DNA of 64,000 nt, from positions 434,001 to 498,000 of the forward strand of contig NZ_LNBE01000003.1 in assembly GCF_001445655.1 (NCBI RefSeq), in the 5' to 3' direction. This DNA comes from Streptomyces roseifaciens (lineage in GTDB: Bacteria; Actinomycetota; Actinomycetes; Streptomycetales; Streptomycetaceae). Shown here one piece after another: positions 7,764 to 16,695 of the stretch. Each line of letters opens with the position of its first letter. Within the stretch, counting starts at the first letter, position 1. The notes beneath the pieces are model-generated. The model was not told the origin of the DNA and searched no databases. It was given only the letters and a program-made list of their open reading frames with translations. The translations under genes were made by a program, and so were the position numbers.

Positions 7764-8327
7764 GTGTCGCCCATGTCGCCCATGTCTTCGAGTCCGACGC
7801 CGGGTCTCGCCCGGTTCAACGCGGCCGGTGACGGCGCGGCCCGCGCCGCTCTGCAGGCGGTCTGCGCCGGTCGCGCATGGGCGGACGCGGTCCTCGGCGG
7901 GCGCCCCTACCCCACCGCCGAGGCGCTCTACGCCGCGAGCGACGCGGCGACGGCCGCACTGACCGCGGGCGGGCTGGCGGAGGCCATGGCGGCGCACCCG
8001 CCGATCGGGCGCCCGGAGCCGGGCGATCCCGCCTCCGCCCGCGAGCAGCGCGGCATGGCGCAGGCCCCTCCCGGGATCCGTGCCGAGATGCGCGCACTCG
8101 ACCTGGCCTACCAGGACAAGTTCGGGCACGTCTTCCTGATCTGCGCCACCGGCCTCGACGCCGCACGCATGCTCGACGCGATTCGTCACCGCACGGACAA
8201 CACGCCGGAACACGAACGCGGGATCGTGCGGGAGGAACTCGGCAAGATCAACCGCATCCGGCTGGCCCGGCTGCTGGAGGACCCGGCCGGCCCGTACGCA
8301 CCCGAGCAGGAAGGAGCCCGTCCGTGA
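7764..8327 (+). CDS. uraD: OHCU decarboxylase
   Basis: The product has 187 residues and decarboxylates 2-oxo-4-hydroxy-4-carboxy-5-ureidoimidazoline to S-allantoin, the last step of urate oxidation. The family signature is clear: the catalytic His78 in AAHPPIG, then REQRGM, the strand-helix segment KFGHVFLICATG, and RHRTDNTPEHE with EELGKINRIRL at the end. GTG 7764 has GGAGG upstream; the first ten residues contain a repeated SPM. It is the first gene of a three-gene uraD-uraH-uricase operon, with a GTGA overlap into uraH. Confidence 0.93.
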   Translation: MSPMSPMSSSPTPGLARFNAAGDGAARAALQAVCAGRAWADAVLGGRPYPTAEALYAASDAATAALTAGGLAEAMAAHPPIGRPEPGDPASAREQRGMAQAPPGIRAEMRALDLAYQDKFGHVFLICATGLDAARMLDAIRHRTDNTPEHERGIVREELGKINRIRLARLLEDPAGPYAPEQEGARP

Positions 8328-8707
8328 GCGCCACCGCACCGGCCGTCTCCGCCGCGTCCGCGTCCGCCTCCGTGTCCACGCACGTCCTGGACACGGCCAC
8401 CGGCCGCCCCGCCGAGGGCGTCACCGTCGAGCTGTCCGCACGGAGCGGATCCGACGGGCCCTGGACGGCGTTCGGCACCTCGGTGACCGACGCGGACGGG
8501 CGCTGCCGGGGGCTCCCCCCGCCACCGCAGGGCACGACCCACGTACGGCTCCGGTTCGACGTGGGGCCGTACGCCGCCCGGGGGAACGCCGGGCGGGAAG
8601 CGTTCTTCCCGGAGGTGGCGGTGGCCTTCGCCGTCGCGCCGGGCGAGCACCACCACGTACCGCTGCTGCTCAGTCCGTTCGGCTATTCCGTGTACCGAGG
8701 GAGCTAG
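8324..8707 (+). CDS. uraH: 5-hydroxyisourate hydrolase
   Basis: This 127-residue transthyretin-related protein hydrolyses 5-hydroxyisourate, the uricase product, to OHCU. It shows both family signatures: STHVLDTATGRPA near the N-terminus, with the catalytic His, and the C-terminal tetrapeptide YRGS. The middle segment FFPEVAVAF and the HHHVPLLLSPFGYS segment also match. It starts at GTG 8324, overlapping the uraD stop by four bases, and ends five bases before the uricase ATG. A Ser/Ala-rich N-terminal stretch of about 15 residues is extra. Confidence 0.93.
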   Translation: MSATAPAVSAASASASVSTHVLDTATGRPAEGVTVELSARSGSDGPWTAFGTSVTDADGRCRGLPPPPQGTTHVRLRFDVGPYAARGNAGREAFFPEVAVAFAVAPGEHHHVPLLLSPFGYSVYRGS

Positions 8708-8712
8708 CACAC

Positions 8713-9660
8713 ATGCCCACCGTTCTCGGCCAGAACCAGTACGGCAAAGCCGAAACCCGCGTCGTGCGGGTCACCCGCGACGGGCCCGTCCACCGCATCA
8801 GGGACCTCAACGTCTCCGTAGCCCTCTCCGGCGCCATGGACGACGTCCACCTCTCCGGCTCCAACGCCCGCGTCCTGCCGACGGACACCACCAAGAACAC
8901 CGTGTTCGCCTTCGCCAAGGAGTACGGCATAGCCGCGCCGGAGGACTTCGCCATGCGGCTGGCGCGCCACTTCGTCACCGGCCAGGAGTCGATCCGCACC
9001 GCCCGGATCCGCGTCGATGAGTACGCCTGGGACCGCATCGCCACACCCGGCCCGGGCGAGCACTCCTTCGTCCGCCGCGGCCGGGAGACCCGCACCGCGC
9101 AGGTCACCTTCGACGGTGCGGGCGGGCGGTGGCAGGTCCTCTCCGGGCTCAAGGGCCTCACGGTCATGAACACCACCGACTCCGAGTTCCACGGCTACGT
9201 CAAGGACCGCTACACCACCCTCCCCGAGACCCGCGACCGGATCCTCGCCACCGAGGTCAACGCCTGCTGGCGGCACGCCTGGGACGGCGGCGGTGACAGC
9301 CACGGAAACAGCCACGGAAGCGGCGGCCGTGACGGGGCCGCCCCGCCCGACTGGGACGGCAGCTGGGAACGGACCCGCGGCCACCTGCTGGCCGCCTTCG
9401 CCGAGACCTACTCCCTCTCCCTGCAGCAGACCCTCTACGCCATGGGCTCACGCGCCGTCGAACACGGCCCCGGCATCGACGAGATCCGGCTCTCCCTCCC
9501 CAACAAGCACCACTTCCTGGCCGACCTCGAACCGTTCGGCCTCGACAACGACAACGAGGTCTACTACGCGGCCGACCGCCCCTACGGCCTCATCGAGGCC
9601 ACCGTCCTGCGCGACGGCGCGGAGGCCGCCGTGCCGCAGGACCTGACGAACCTTCCGTGA
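8713..9660 (+). CDS. Urate oxidase (uricase)
   Basis: This 315-residue cofactor-free uricase oxidises urate to 5-hydroxyisourate with O2. Family features are the GKAETRV lysine near residue 12, PTDTTKNTVFAFAK at about 56-69 with the Thr/Lys catalytic pair, LKGLTVMNTTDSEF, and the C-terminal NKHHFLADLEPFGLDNDNEV. A Gly/Ser/His-rich insertion (about residues 195-208, encoded near 9283-9330) lengthens one loop relative to known uricases. It follows uraH directly, and the next gene begins just downstream, so transcription is probably shared. Confidence 0.95.
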   Translation: MPTVLGQNQYGKAETRVVRVTRDGPVHRIRDLNVSVALSGAMDDVHLSGSNARVLPTDTTKNTVFAFAKEYGIAAPEDFAMRLARHFVTGQESIRTARIRVDEYAWDRIATPGPGEHSFVRRGRETRTAQVTFDGAGGRWQVLSGLKGLTVMNTTDSEFHGYVKDRYTTLPETRDRILATEVNACWRHAWDGGGDSHGNSHGSGGRDGAAPPDWDGSWERTRGHLLAAFAETYSLSLQQTLYAMGSRAVEHGPGIDEIRLSLPNKHHFLADLEPFGLDNDNEVYYAADRPYGLIEATVLRDGAEAAVPQDLTNLP

Positions 9661-9680
9661 AGCGACAGCGAGGAATCACC

Positions 9681-11156
9681 GTGGCCGCACCCCCCGCAGG
9701 AACAGCCGACGGCACCACGCACCAGGGCACCACGCACCAGGGCACCACGCACCACGGCACCACGCACCACGGCACCACGCCCCCCGTCACCGAGCGCATC
9801 GTCATCGAGAACTGCGCGATCGCCACCGTCGACGCCGTCGACACCGAGCACGCCTCGGGGCACGTCGTCGTCGCCGGCAACCGCATCGAAACCGTGGGCC
9901 CCGGGCCCGCGCCCGAGGGCCTCACCGGCGTCGTCCGGCGCGTCGACGGCACCGGCCACCTCGCCACCCCCGGCCTGGTCAACACCCACCACCACTTCTA
10001 CCAGTGGCTCACCCGCGGCCTCGCCCAGGACTGCAACCTCTTCGACTGGCTCGTCGCCCTCTACCCCACCTGGGCCCGCATCGACGAACCCATGGTGTAC
10101 GCGGCGGCGCGCGGCTCCCTCGCGATGATGGTCCGCGGCGGCGTCACCACCGCGATGGACCACCACTACGTCTTCCCCAAGGGCGCCGGCGACCTCCTCG
10201 GCGCCGAGATCCGCGCGGCCCGCGAGACGGGCGTCCGCTTCCACCCCACGCGCGGCTCGATGGACCTCGGCGCCTCCGACGGCGGGCTGCCGCCCGACTT
10301 CGCCGTCGAGACCACCGAGGCCGCGCTCGCCGCCACCGAGGAGGCCGTCGACACCCACCACGACCCCGCCTTCGACTCCATGCTGCGCATCGGCGTCGCG
10401 CCCTGCTCGCCCTTCTCCGTCAGCACCGAGCTGCTGCGCGAGGCCGCCGCGCTCGCTCGGCGCAAGGGCGTGCGCCTGCACACGCACGGCTCCGAGACCG
10501 TCGAGGAGGAGCAGTACTGCAAGGAGAAGTTCGGCATGGGCCCGACGGACTACTTCGAGTCCACGGGCTGGCTCGGCGACGACGTGTGGATGGCCCACTG
10601 CATCCACATGGACGACGCCGACATCGCGGCCTTCGCCCGCACCGGCACGGGTGTCGCCCACTGCCCCTCATCCAACGCCCGGATCGCCGCCGGCACCGCC
10701 CGCGTGCCCGACCTCCTGCGGGCCGGCGTCCCCGTCGGCCTCGGCGTCGACGGCACCGCCTCCAACGAGTCCGGCGAGCTGCACACCGAACTGCGCAACG
10801 CCCTGCTCGTCCACCGGCTGGCCGGCGGGGAGAAGGCACTGAACGTCCGTCAGGCCCTGCGGCTCGGCACGTACGGCGGTGCGCAGGTCCTCGGCCGGGC
10901 GGACGGCATCGGCTCGCTGGAACCCGGCAAACTCGCCGACCTGGTGCTGTGGAAGCTCGACGGGCTCGGCCACTCGAGCATCGCCGACCCCGTCGCCGCG
11001 CTCGTCCTCGGCGCCCCCGCGCCCGTCACCCTGTCCCTCGTCAACGGCCGCCCCGTGGTCGAGAACGGGCGGCTCGTGACCGTCGACGAGGACGAGGTGG
11101 CCCGCGGGGCGCGCGAGCAGTCCCGCCGCCTGGCGGCGATCGCCGCCGGCACCTGA
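9681..11156 (+). CDS. 8-oxoguanine deaminase-like amidohydrolase
   Basis: This 491-residue zinc amidohydrolase of the TrzN/AtzA branch probably deaminates 8-oxoguanine or guanine to feed urate or xanthine into the pathway. Metal ligands are visible: HHH in NTHHHFYQW, His in LHTHGSE, His in AHCIHM and Asp in LGVDGTASNE. NTHHHFYQ with LAQDCNLFDWL is typical of 8-oxoguanine deaminases. GTG 9681 has GAGGA six bases upstream; an earlier GTG at 9657 overlaps the uricase stop. Residues 10-35 are five copies of a GTTH(Q/H) unit encoded by a 15-base tandem repeat, absent from the family. Guanine deaminase or another purine deaminase is possible. Confidence 0.85.
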   Translation: MAAPPAGTADGTTHQGTTHQGTTHHGTTHHGTTPPVTERIVIENCAIATVDAVDTEHASGHVVVAGNRIETVGPGPAPEGLTGVVRRVDGTGHLATPGLVNTHHHFYQWLTRGLAQDCNLFDWLVALYPTWARIDEPMVYAAARGSLAMMVRGGVTTAMDHHYVFPKGAGDLLGAEIRAARETGVRFHPTRGSMDLGASDGGLPPDFAVETTEAALAATEEAVDTHHDPAFDSMLRIGVAPCSPFSVSTELLREAAALARRKGVRLHTHGSETVEEEQYCKEKFGMGPTDYFESTGWLGDDVWMAHCIHMDDADIAAFARTGTGVAHCPSSNARIAAGTARVPDLLRAGVPVGLGVDGTASNESGELHTELRNALLVHRLAGGEKALNVRQALRLGTYGGAQVLGRADGIGSLEPGKLADLVLWKLDGLGHSSIADPVAALVLGAPAPVTLSLVNGRPVVENGRLVTVDEDEVARGAREQSRRLAAIAAGT

Positions 11157-11159
11157 ACC

Positions 11160-11830
11160 CCCGGCCGAGGGGGACGGCCCTCGGCCGGGCCCCCAACCCT
11201 CCACCAGCCGCGTCAAGGATGCGGGCCGGCCCCGCCTGCCCGCGCCCTCCCGTCCACCGCGGCGGTCACCGGCGGTGCCGGGCGCACCTGAAGCCCGTAC
11301 GGCACCGCCGGGATCCACCATCGTGGCTGCACGCCGCGGCGGCGGATCCAAGGGCCCGGGAGGGCCCTTGACCCGGCTGGTGAAGGGGGCGGGCCTGCAC
11401 CCTCCCGTCCGCCGCGATGGTGATCAGCCGAAGCGGCGGCTACCGGCGGTGCCCGGGTCGGCCCTTGACCCGGCTGGTGAAGGGTGGGGCGAGCCCGCGC
11501 CCTCCCGTCCGCCGCGACGGCGACCGGCCACCGCGGTGGTCACCGGCGGTGCCGGGCGCACCTGAGGCTCGTACGGGACCGCCGGGATCCACCATCGTGG
11601 TTGCACGCCGCGGCGGCGGATCCAAGGGCCCGGGCCGGGCCCTTGGCCCGGTCTGCCGGTGGAGGGGGCGAGCCTGTGCCCTCCCCTCCGCCGCGACGGT
11701 GATTCGCCACCGCGGCGGCCACCGGCGGTGCCGAGCGCACGTGAAGTGCGTACGGCTCCGCCGGGCTCCGCCGTCGTGGTCGTGTGCCGCGGCGGGTTCA
11801 AGGCCGGGCAACTCACCCCGCCGCAACCGC
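11160..11830. repeat. Intergenic repeat array 2
   Basis: This 690-base gap before the purine permease carries no convincing gene, although several long frames run through it. It holds at least three copies of a composite unit containing CACCGGCGGTGCCGGGCGCA (about 11268, 11541 and, with changes, 11720). Each is followed by a GGATCCACCATCGTGG-like segment and by a CGGCGGCGGATCCAAGGG segment with inverted repeats. CCTCCCGTCCGCCGCGACGG-like cores precede the units. Copies are much more alike here than in array 1, which suggests recent duplication. Confidence 0.75.
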
Positions 11831-11848
11831 GAGCGAAGGAGGCACGTC

Positions 11849-13267
11849 GTGGCCGTAGACGAAGCCGAGGGCACCCGCGGCGAGGGTGCCGTTCACCCCG
11901 TCGACGAGGTGCTCCGGCCGGGGCGGCTGTTCGCCGGTGGGCTGCAGCACGTCGCCGCCAGCTATGCCGGCGTCGTCGCCCCGCCGCTGGTCCTCGGCGC
12001 GTACCTCGGGCTCTCCCCGGGCCGGACGACCTTCCTCGTGGGCGCGGCCCTCTTCACGGCGGGCATCGCGACCCTGCTCCAGACCATCGGGTTCTGGAAG
12101 GTCGGGGCACGGATGCCCTTCGTCAACGGAGTGTCGTTCGCGGGCGTCGCGCCCATGATCGCCGTGGCCGACGCCCAGGCCGACAAGAGGGACGCCCTGC
12201 CCGTCATCTTCGGCGCCGTGATGGTGGCCGGGGCCCTGGGCTTCGTCCTGGCGCCCTGGTTCTGCAAGCTCATCCGCTTCTTCCCGCCGCTGGTGAGCGG
12301 CACCGTCATCACCCTGATAGGCCTGACCCTCCTGCCGGTGGCCTTCGGCTGGATCCAGGGCGGCGACCCGGGCCGGCCGGCCACGCCGACCGGGCTCGGC
12401 CTGGCCGCGGCCACCCTCGTGATCGTCCTCGTGCTGCGCCGCGTGCTGAGGGGGTTCCTGCGGCAGATCGCGATCCTGCTGGGGCTGGCGGCGGGCACGC
12501 TGATCGCCGTCCCCGTGGGGGCGGTCGACTTCGGGCCCGCGGCGCACGCCCCCCTCGTCGGTTTCCCGTCGCCGTTCCACTTCGGGGCCCCGCAGTTCAC
12601 GTTCTCGGCGATCGTTTCGATGTGCGTGCTCATGCTGGTGTGCATGACGGAGAGCACCGCCGACATGCTGGCCCTCGGCCAGGTGGTGGGCCGTCCGGCG
12701 GACGAGCGGACGATTGCGCGCGGCCTGCGCGCGGACACGCTCGGCACCGCCGTCAGCCCGGTCTTCAACGGCTTCGCCAACAGCGCGTTCGCGCAGAACA
12801 TCGGCCTGGTGGCGATCACCCGGGTGCGCAGCCGCTTCGTGGTCGCCGCGTGCGGGGCGATGTTCGTCCTGCTGGGTCTGAGTCCCGCCTTCGCCTCGCT
12901 CATCGCGGTCGTGCCGCGGCCGGTGCTGGGCGGGGCGGGCATCGTGCTGTTCGGCACGGTCGCGGCCAGCGGCATCCAGGTCCTGCTCGGCGCCGGCCTC
13001 GACAAGGGGGACAACCTGCTGGTGGCGGCGGCCTCGCTGGGCGTCGGCACGATACCGGTGGTCTCGCGGACGTTCTACGACGGCGCCGGCGTCCCCGAGA
13101 CGCTGCGGACGCTCCTGGATTCGGGGGTGAGCGCGGGCTGTCTGACCGCGGTGGTGCTCAACCTCGCCTTCAACCACGTGGGGAGGCGGCGACGTGACGG
13201 GCCGTCACCGGAGCCGTCATCGGGGCCGCCACCGGAGCCGCCCCCGCCACCCGTGCGTGGCGACTAG
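11849..13267 (+). CDS. NCS2-family xanthine/urate permease
   Basis: This membrane transporter of 472 residues and about 12-14 hydrophobic helices belongs to the nucleobase:cation symporter-2 family. It carries the NCS2 signature AQNIGLVAITRV and the substrate-helix acidic motif TESTADMLALG. In this setting xanthine or urate is the likely substrate. GTG 11849 has GAAGGAGG upstream; the frame is open far upstream through the repeats, but that part has no transporter character. The C-terminus is a short Pro-rich cytosolic tail. It probably supplies purines to the neighbouring deaminase and uricase genes. Confidence 0.9.
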   Translation: MAVDEAEGTRGEGAVHPVDEVLRPGRLFAGGLQHVAASYAGVVAPPLVLGAYLGLSPGRTTFLVGAALFTAGIATLLQTIGFWKVGARMPFVNGVSFAGVAPMIAVADAQADKRDALPVIFGAVMVAGALGFVLAPWFCKLIRFFPPLVSGTVITLIGLTLLPVAFGWIQGGDPGRPATPTGLGLAAATLVIVLVLRRVLRGFLRQIAILLGLAAGTLIAVPVGAVDFGPAAHAPLVGFPSPFHFGAPQFTFSAIVSMCVLMLVCMTESTADMLALGQVVGRPADERTIARGLRADTLGTAVSPVFNGFANSAFAQNIGLVAITRVRSRFVVAACGAMFVLLGLSPAFASLIAVVPRPVLGGAGIVLFGTVAASGIQVLLGAGLDKGDNLLVAAASLGVGTIPVVSRTFYDGAGVPETLRTLLDSGVSAGCLTAVVLNLAFNHVGRRRRDGPSPEPSSGPPPEPPPPPVRGD

Positions 13268-13335
13268 GGCCGGGCACCGCGTTTCGCGACAATAAGGTCA
13301 AATTGACCACCCTCAGTGCGGAGAGGGGTTCCGTC

Positions 13336-14904
13336 GTGGACGCGGAAGCCGAGGACGCAGCACCCGGCGGGCCCGGCGCACCCGGCGGGCCCGAAGCGCC
13401 GGGCGGTCCGGACGCGCCGGGCGGGCGCCGTGGCTTCGTCTTCCCCAGCGCGCTGACCGTCCTCTCGGCCGTGACCATCGCCGTCTGGATCCTGACCTTC
13501 GTCATCCCTGCCGGCACCTACAAGCGCAACGCCGACGGCCGCCCCGTCCAGGGCACCTACCATCACGAGGCCGCGCCCGGCGGCTTCGTGCACCGGCTCG
13601 GCGACCTCTTCCTCGCCCCCGTCAACGGCCTCTACGGCATCCGCGACACCGTCACCGGCGCGGTGGCCCCCGACGCGGTCGGCGCGCTCTACGGCAGCGC
13701 GGGCGTCTTCCTCTTCGTCCTCGCGATCGGCGCGTTCATCACCGTCGTCTTCGCGACCGGCGCCCTGGACCGCGGCATCGAACGCCTCGCCCACCGGCTG
13801 CGCACCCGCGGCGCCCTGCTGATCGCCGGCGTGATGACCGTCTTCTCGCTGCTGGGCACCGTCGAGGGCTTCGCCGAGGAGACCCTCGGCTTCTACGGGC
13901 TGATCGTGCCCCTCATGCTCGCGCTCGGCTACGACCGGATGGTCGCCACGGGCACGATCATCCTCGGCGCGGGCGTCGGCGTGCTCGCCTCGACCGTCAA
14001 CCCCTTCTCCACGGGCGTGGCCTCCTCGGCCGCCGACATCTCGCTGGGCGACGGCATCGCCCTGCGCTTCGTCATGTGGATCGTCCTGACGGCCGTCACC
14101 ATCGGCTACGTCCTGCGGTACGCGCACCGGGTGCGCACCGCCCCGGACCGCTCCCTGACGGGCTTCCTGCCTGGGGACCGGGAACTGGCGGCGGAGGCCG
14201 CCGCGGAGCCGCCGGAGCTGACGGGGCTGCAGAAGCTCGTGCTCGTGACGGTGACCCTGGTCTTCGCCTTCATGATCTTCTCGGTGATCCCCTGGGCGAG
14301 CGCCCTGACCGGCGAGACCGACGCCACCCCGTACGCGTGGGAGCTGGGCTGGTCCTTCGCCCAGCTGGCGGCGCTGTTCATCGTCGCCGCCGTGCTGATC
14401 GGGCTGCTGGCCCGGCTGGGCGAACAGCGGCTGAGCGCCACGATCGTGCAGGGCGCGGCCGACTTCATCGCCCCCGCCCTGGTGATCGTCCTCGCCCGCG
14501 GCGTCACGGTGGTGATGACGAACGCGAAGATCATCGACACGGTGCTGCACACCGTCGAGAGCGCCGTATCCGGCACGCCCGCCGCGGTCTTCGCGATCCT
14601 CGTCTACGTCGTCAACCTCCCGCTGGCCTTCCTCATCCCCTCGACCTCCGGCCACGCCACCCTCGCCATGCCCGTCCTCGCCCCGCTCGCCGACTTCGCG
14701 GGCGTCCCGCGCTCCGTGGTGGTCACGGCCTGGCAGTCGGCGAGCGGCGTGATGAACCTGTGGGTGCCGACCACCGCCGTCGTCATGGGCGGGGTGGCGC
14801 TGGCGAAGGTCGGCTACGACAAGTACTTGCGCTTCGTCTGGCCGCTGCTGGTGCTCCTGTCGGTGCTGATCTGCGGTTTCGTCGCGCTGGGCGCGTTGAT
14901 GTGA
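13336..14904 (+). CDS. YfcC-family permease (DcuC-like superfamily)
   Basis: The protein is about 522 residues with 11-13 hydrophobic segments. The order WILTFVIPAGTY, GVFLFVLAIGAFITVVF, GTVEGFAEE, STVNPFSTG and, near the end, STSGHATLAMPVLAPLADF is typical of YfcC-type carriers, a family annotated for C4-dicarboxylates or basic amino acids. The substrate here is not known; an acid derived from glyoxylate metabolism would fit its place next to malate synthase. I prefer GTG 13336 (purine-rich GGAGAGGGG upstream) over the TTG at 13303. Residues about 10-30 are a collagen-like run of GGP/APG repeats ahead of the first helix. Confidence 0.75.
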   Translation: MDAEAEDAAPGGPGAPGGPEAPGGPDAPGGRRGFVFPSALTVLSAVTIAVWILTFVIPAGTYKRNADGRPVQGTYHHEAAPGGFVHRLGDLFLAPVNGLYGIRDTVTGAVAPDAVGALYGSAGVFLFVLAIGAFITVVFATGALDRGIERLAHRLRTRGALLIAGVMTVFSLLGTVEGFAEETLGFYGLIVPLMLALGYDRMVATGTIILGAGVGVLASTVNPFSTGVASSAADISLGDGIALRFVMWIVLTAVTIGYVLRYAHRVRTAPDRSLTGFLPGDRELAAEAAAEPPELTGLQKLVLVTVTLVFAFMIFSVIPWASALTGETDATPYAWELGWSFAQLAALFIVAAVLIGLLARLGEQRLSATIVQGAADFIAPALVIVLARGVTVVMTNAKIIDTVLHTVESAVSGTPAAVFAILVYVVNLPLAFLIPSTSGHATLAMPVLAPLADFAGVPRSVVVTAWQSASGVMNLWVPTTAVVMGGVALAKVGYDKYLRFVWPLLVLLSVLICGFVALGALM

Positions 14905-14908
14905 GGTT

Positions 14909-16525
14909 TCAGTCCAGCAGCTCGTACGCGGGCAGTGTGAGGAACTCCGCGTAGTCCTCGTCCAGGGCGACCTTCAGCAGCAGGTCGTGGGCCTGCTGCC
15001 ACTTGCCGGCCGCGAACGCCTCCTCGCCCTCCCCCTCGCGGATCGCGGCGAGCTCCTCGGCGGCGACCGCGCGGACGAGCCCGGCCGTGACCTTCTCGCC
15101 GTTGTCGAGCACGACCCCGGCGGCGGTCCACTGCCAGATCTGCGAGCGCGAGATCTCCGCGGTGGCCGCGTCCTCCATCAGGTTGAAGATGGCGACGGCG
15201 CCCAGGCCGCGCAGCCACGCCTCGATGTAGCGCGTGCCGACGGCCACGGCGTTGCGCAGGCCCGCGAAGGTCGGGCGGGCGTCGAGCGAGTCCACGGCGA
15301 TGAGCTGATCTGCCGTCACGCGGACGTCCTCGCGCAGCCGGTCCTTCTGGTGCGGCCGGTCGCCGAGGACCGCGTCGAAGGAGGCGCGGGCGACGGGCAC
15401 GAGGTCGGGGTGGGCGACCCACGAGCCGTCGAAGCCGTCCCGCGCCTCGCGGTCCTTGTCCGCCCGGACCTTCTCGAACGCGGCCTCGTTGACCGCCGGG
15501 TCCTTGCGCGAGGGGATGAACGCGGCCATCCCGCCGATGGCGTGCGCGCCGCGCCGGTGGCACGTGCGCACCAGGAGGTCGGTGTAGGCGCGCATGAACG
15601 GCGCCGTCATCGTCACGGCGTTGCGGTCGGGCAGCACGAACCGGGCGCCGCCGTCGCGGAAGTTCTTGATGAGGGAGAAGAGGTAGTCCCAGCGGCCGGC
15701 GTTGAGGCCCGAGGCGTGGTCGCGGAGTTCGTAGAGGATCTCCTCCATCTCGTACGCGGCGGTGATCGTCTCGATCAGCACGGTGGCGCGGACCGTCCCC
15801 CGCGGCAGGCCCGCGTACTCCTGGGCGAAGACGAAGACGTCGTTCCAGAGGCGGGCCTCCAGGTGCGACTCGGTCTTGGGGAGGTAGAAGTACGGGCCCT
15901 TGCCGAGACCGAGCAGGCGGTGGGCGTTGTGGAAGAAGTACAGGCCGAAGTCGACCAGGGCGCCGGGCACCGGGCGGCCGTCCACGGTGACGTGGCGCTC
16001 GTCCAGGTGCCAGCCGCGCGGGCGGACGACGACGGTCGCGAGCTCCCCGGCGGGCCGCAGCGCGTACGCCTTGCCCCGGGCGTCGGTGAAGTCGATGCGC
16101 CGTTCGAACGCGTCGATCAGGTTGAGCTGGCCCAGGACGACGTTCTCCCACGTGGGCGCGGAGGCGTCCTCGAAGTCCGCGAGCCACACGCGGGCGCCGG
16201 AGTTGAGGGCGTTGACCGTCATCTTGCGGTCCGTCGGGCCGGTGATCTCCACCCGGCGGTCCTCCAGGGCGGGCGGCGCGGGGGCGACGCGCCAGGAGGG
16301 GTCCTCGCGGACGGCGCGCGTCCCGGCGAGGAAGTCGAGCGTGCCGGTGCGGGCGATCTCGGCGCGGCGCTCCGCCCGGCGGGCGAGGAGCTCGTCGCGG
16401 CGGGGCGTGAAGCGGCGGTGCAGCTCGGCGACGAAGGCGAGCGCGGGCTCCGTGAGGACCTCCTCCTGCCGCTCCAGGGGCCGGGCGGTGACGGTGGCCG
16501 GGGAGGACGGAGCTGGTGCGGACAT
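14909..16525 (-). CDS. aceB: Malate synthase A
   Basis: This 538-residue enzyme condenses glyoxylate with acetyl-CoA to give malate, the exit route for glyoxylate released from allantoin. The family signature is strong: FLAGTRAVREDPSW, VWLADFEDASAPTWEN, VVRPRGWHLDERHV with the catalytic Arg, the magnesium site around LIETITAAYEMEE, the conserved segment SLIKNF, and NLMEDAATAEISRSQIWQW with the catalytic Asp. The ATG at 16525 has GGGAG upstream. A TTCC-N7-GGAA palindrome lies 44-58 bases upstream. No isocitrate lyase is nearby, which supports a purine-salvage role. Confidence 0.96.
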   Translation of the reverse strand: MSAPAPSSPATVTARPLERQEEVLTEPALAFVAELHRRFTPRRDELLARRAERRAEIARTGTLDFLAGTRAVREDPSWRVAPAPPALEDRRVEITGPTDRKMTVNALNSGARVWLADFEDASAPTWENVVLGQLNLIDAFERRIDFTDARGKAYALRPAGELATVVVRPRGWHLDERHVTVDGRPVPGALVDFGLYFFHNAHRLLGLGKGPYFYLPKTESHLEARLWNDVFVFAQEYAGLPRGTVRATVLIETITAAYEMEEILYELRDHASGLNAGRWDYLFSLIKNFRDGGARFVLPDRNAVTMTAPFMRAYTDLLVRTCHRRGAHAIGGMAAFIPSRKDPAVNEAAFEKVRADKDREARDGFDGSWVAHPDLVPVARASFDAVLGDRPHQKDRLREDVRVTADQLIAVDSLDARPTFAGLRNAVAVGTRYIEAWLRGLGAVAIFNLMEDAATAEISRSQIWQWTAAGVVLDNGEKVTAGLVRAVAAEELAAIREGEGEEAFAAGKWQQAHDLLLKVALDEDYAEFLTLPAYELLD

Positions 16526-16568
16526 GGGTGGTCACTCCCTCTGCAGTGGTTGTTTTCCGGAGGCTAGT

Positions 16569-16583
16569 TTCCTCATGGTGGAA
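16569..16583. promoter_or_regulatory. TTCCTCATGGTGGAA palindrome upstream of aceB
   Basis: This 15-base site has the same layout (TTCC, 7 bases, GGAA) and the same central ATGG as the site upstream of hyi. It is a candidate operator of the regulator that also acts at 5879-5914. The remaining bases up to the MobA-like gene are a GGCGGTGGT-rich simple repeat. Confidence 0.6.
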
Positions 16584-16695
16584 GTTCAATGGGGCGGTGG
16601 TGGGGCGGTGGCTGGCGGCGGTGGGGCGGTGGTGCCGGACGGCGGTTTCCGGCGGGCCGCCTCAGCCCTCCAGCCGCAGGTGCTCCGGGTCGCCC

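Noticed and set aside
9711..9785. A CRISPR array at the tandem repeats
   Set aside because: The repeats are 15 bases, contiguous and coding, without spacers. No cas gene is in the window.
15003..16567. Long plus-strand frames across malate synthase
   Set aside because: They are antisense to a textbook malate synthase and composed of low-information Gly/Ala/Arg runs.
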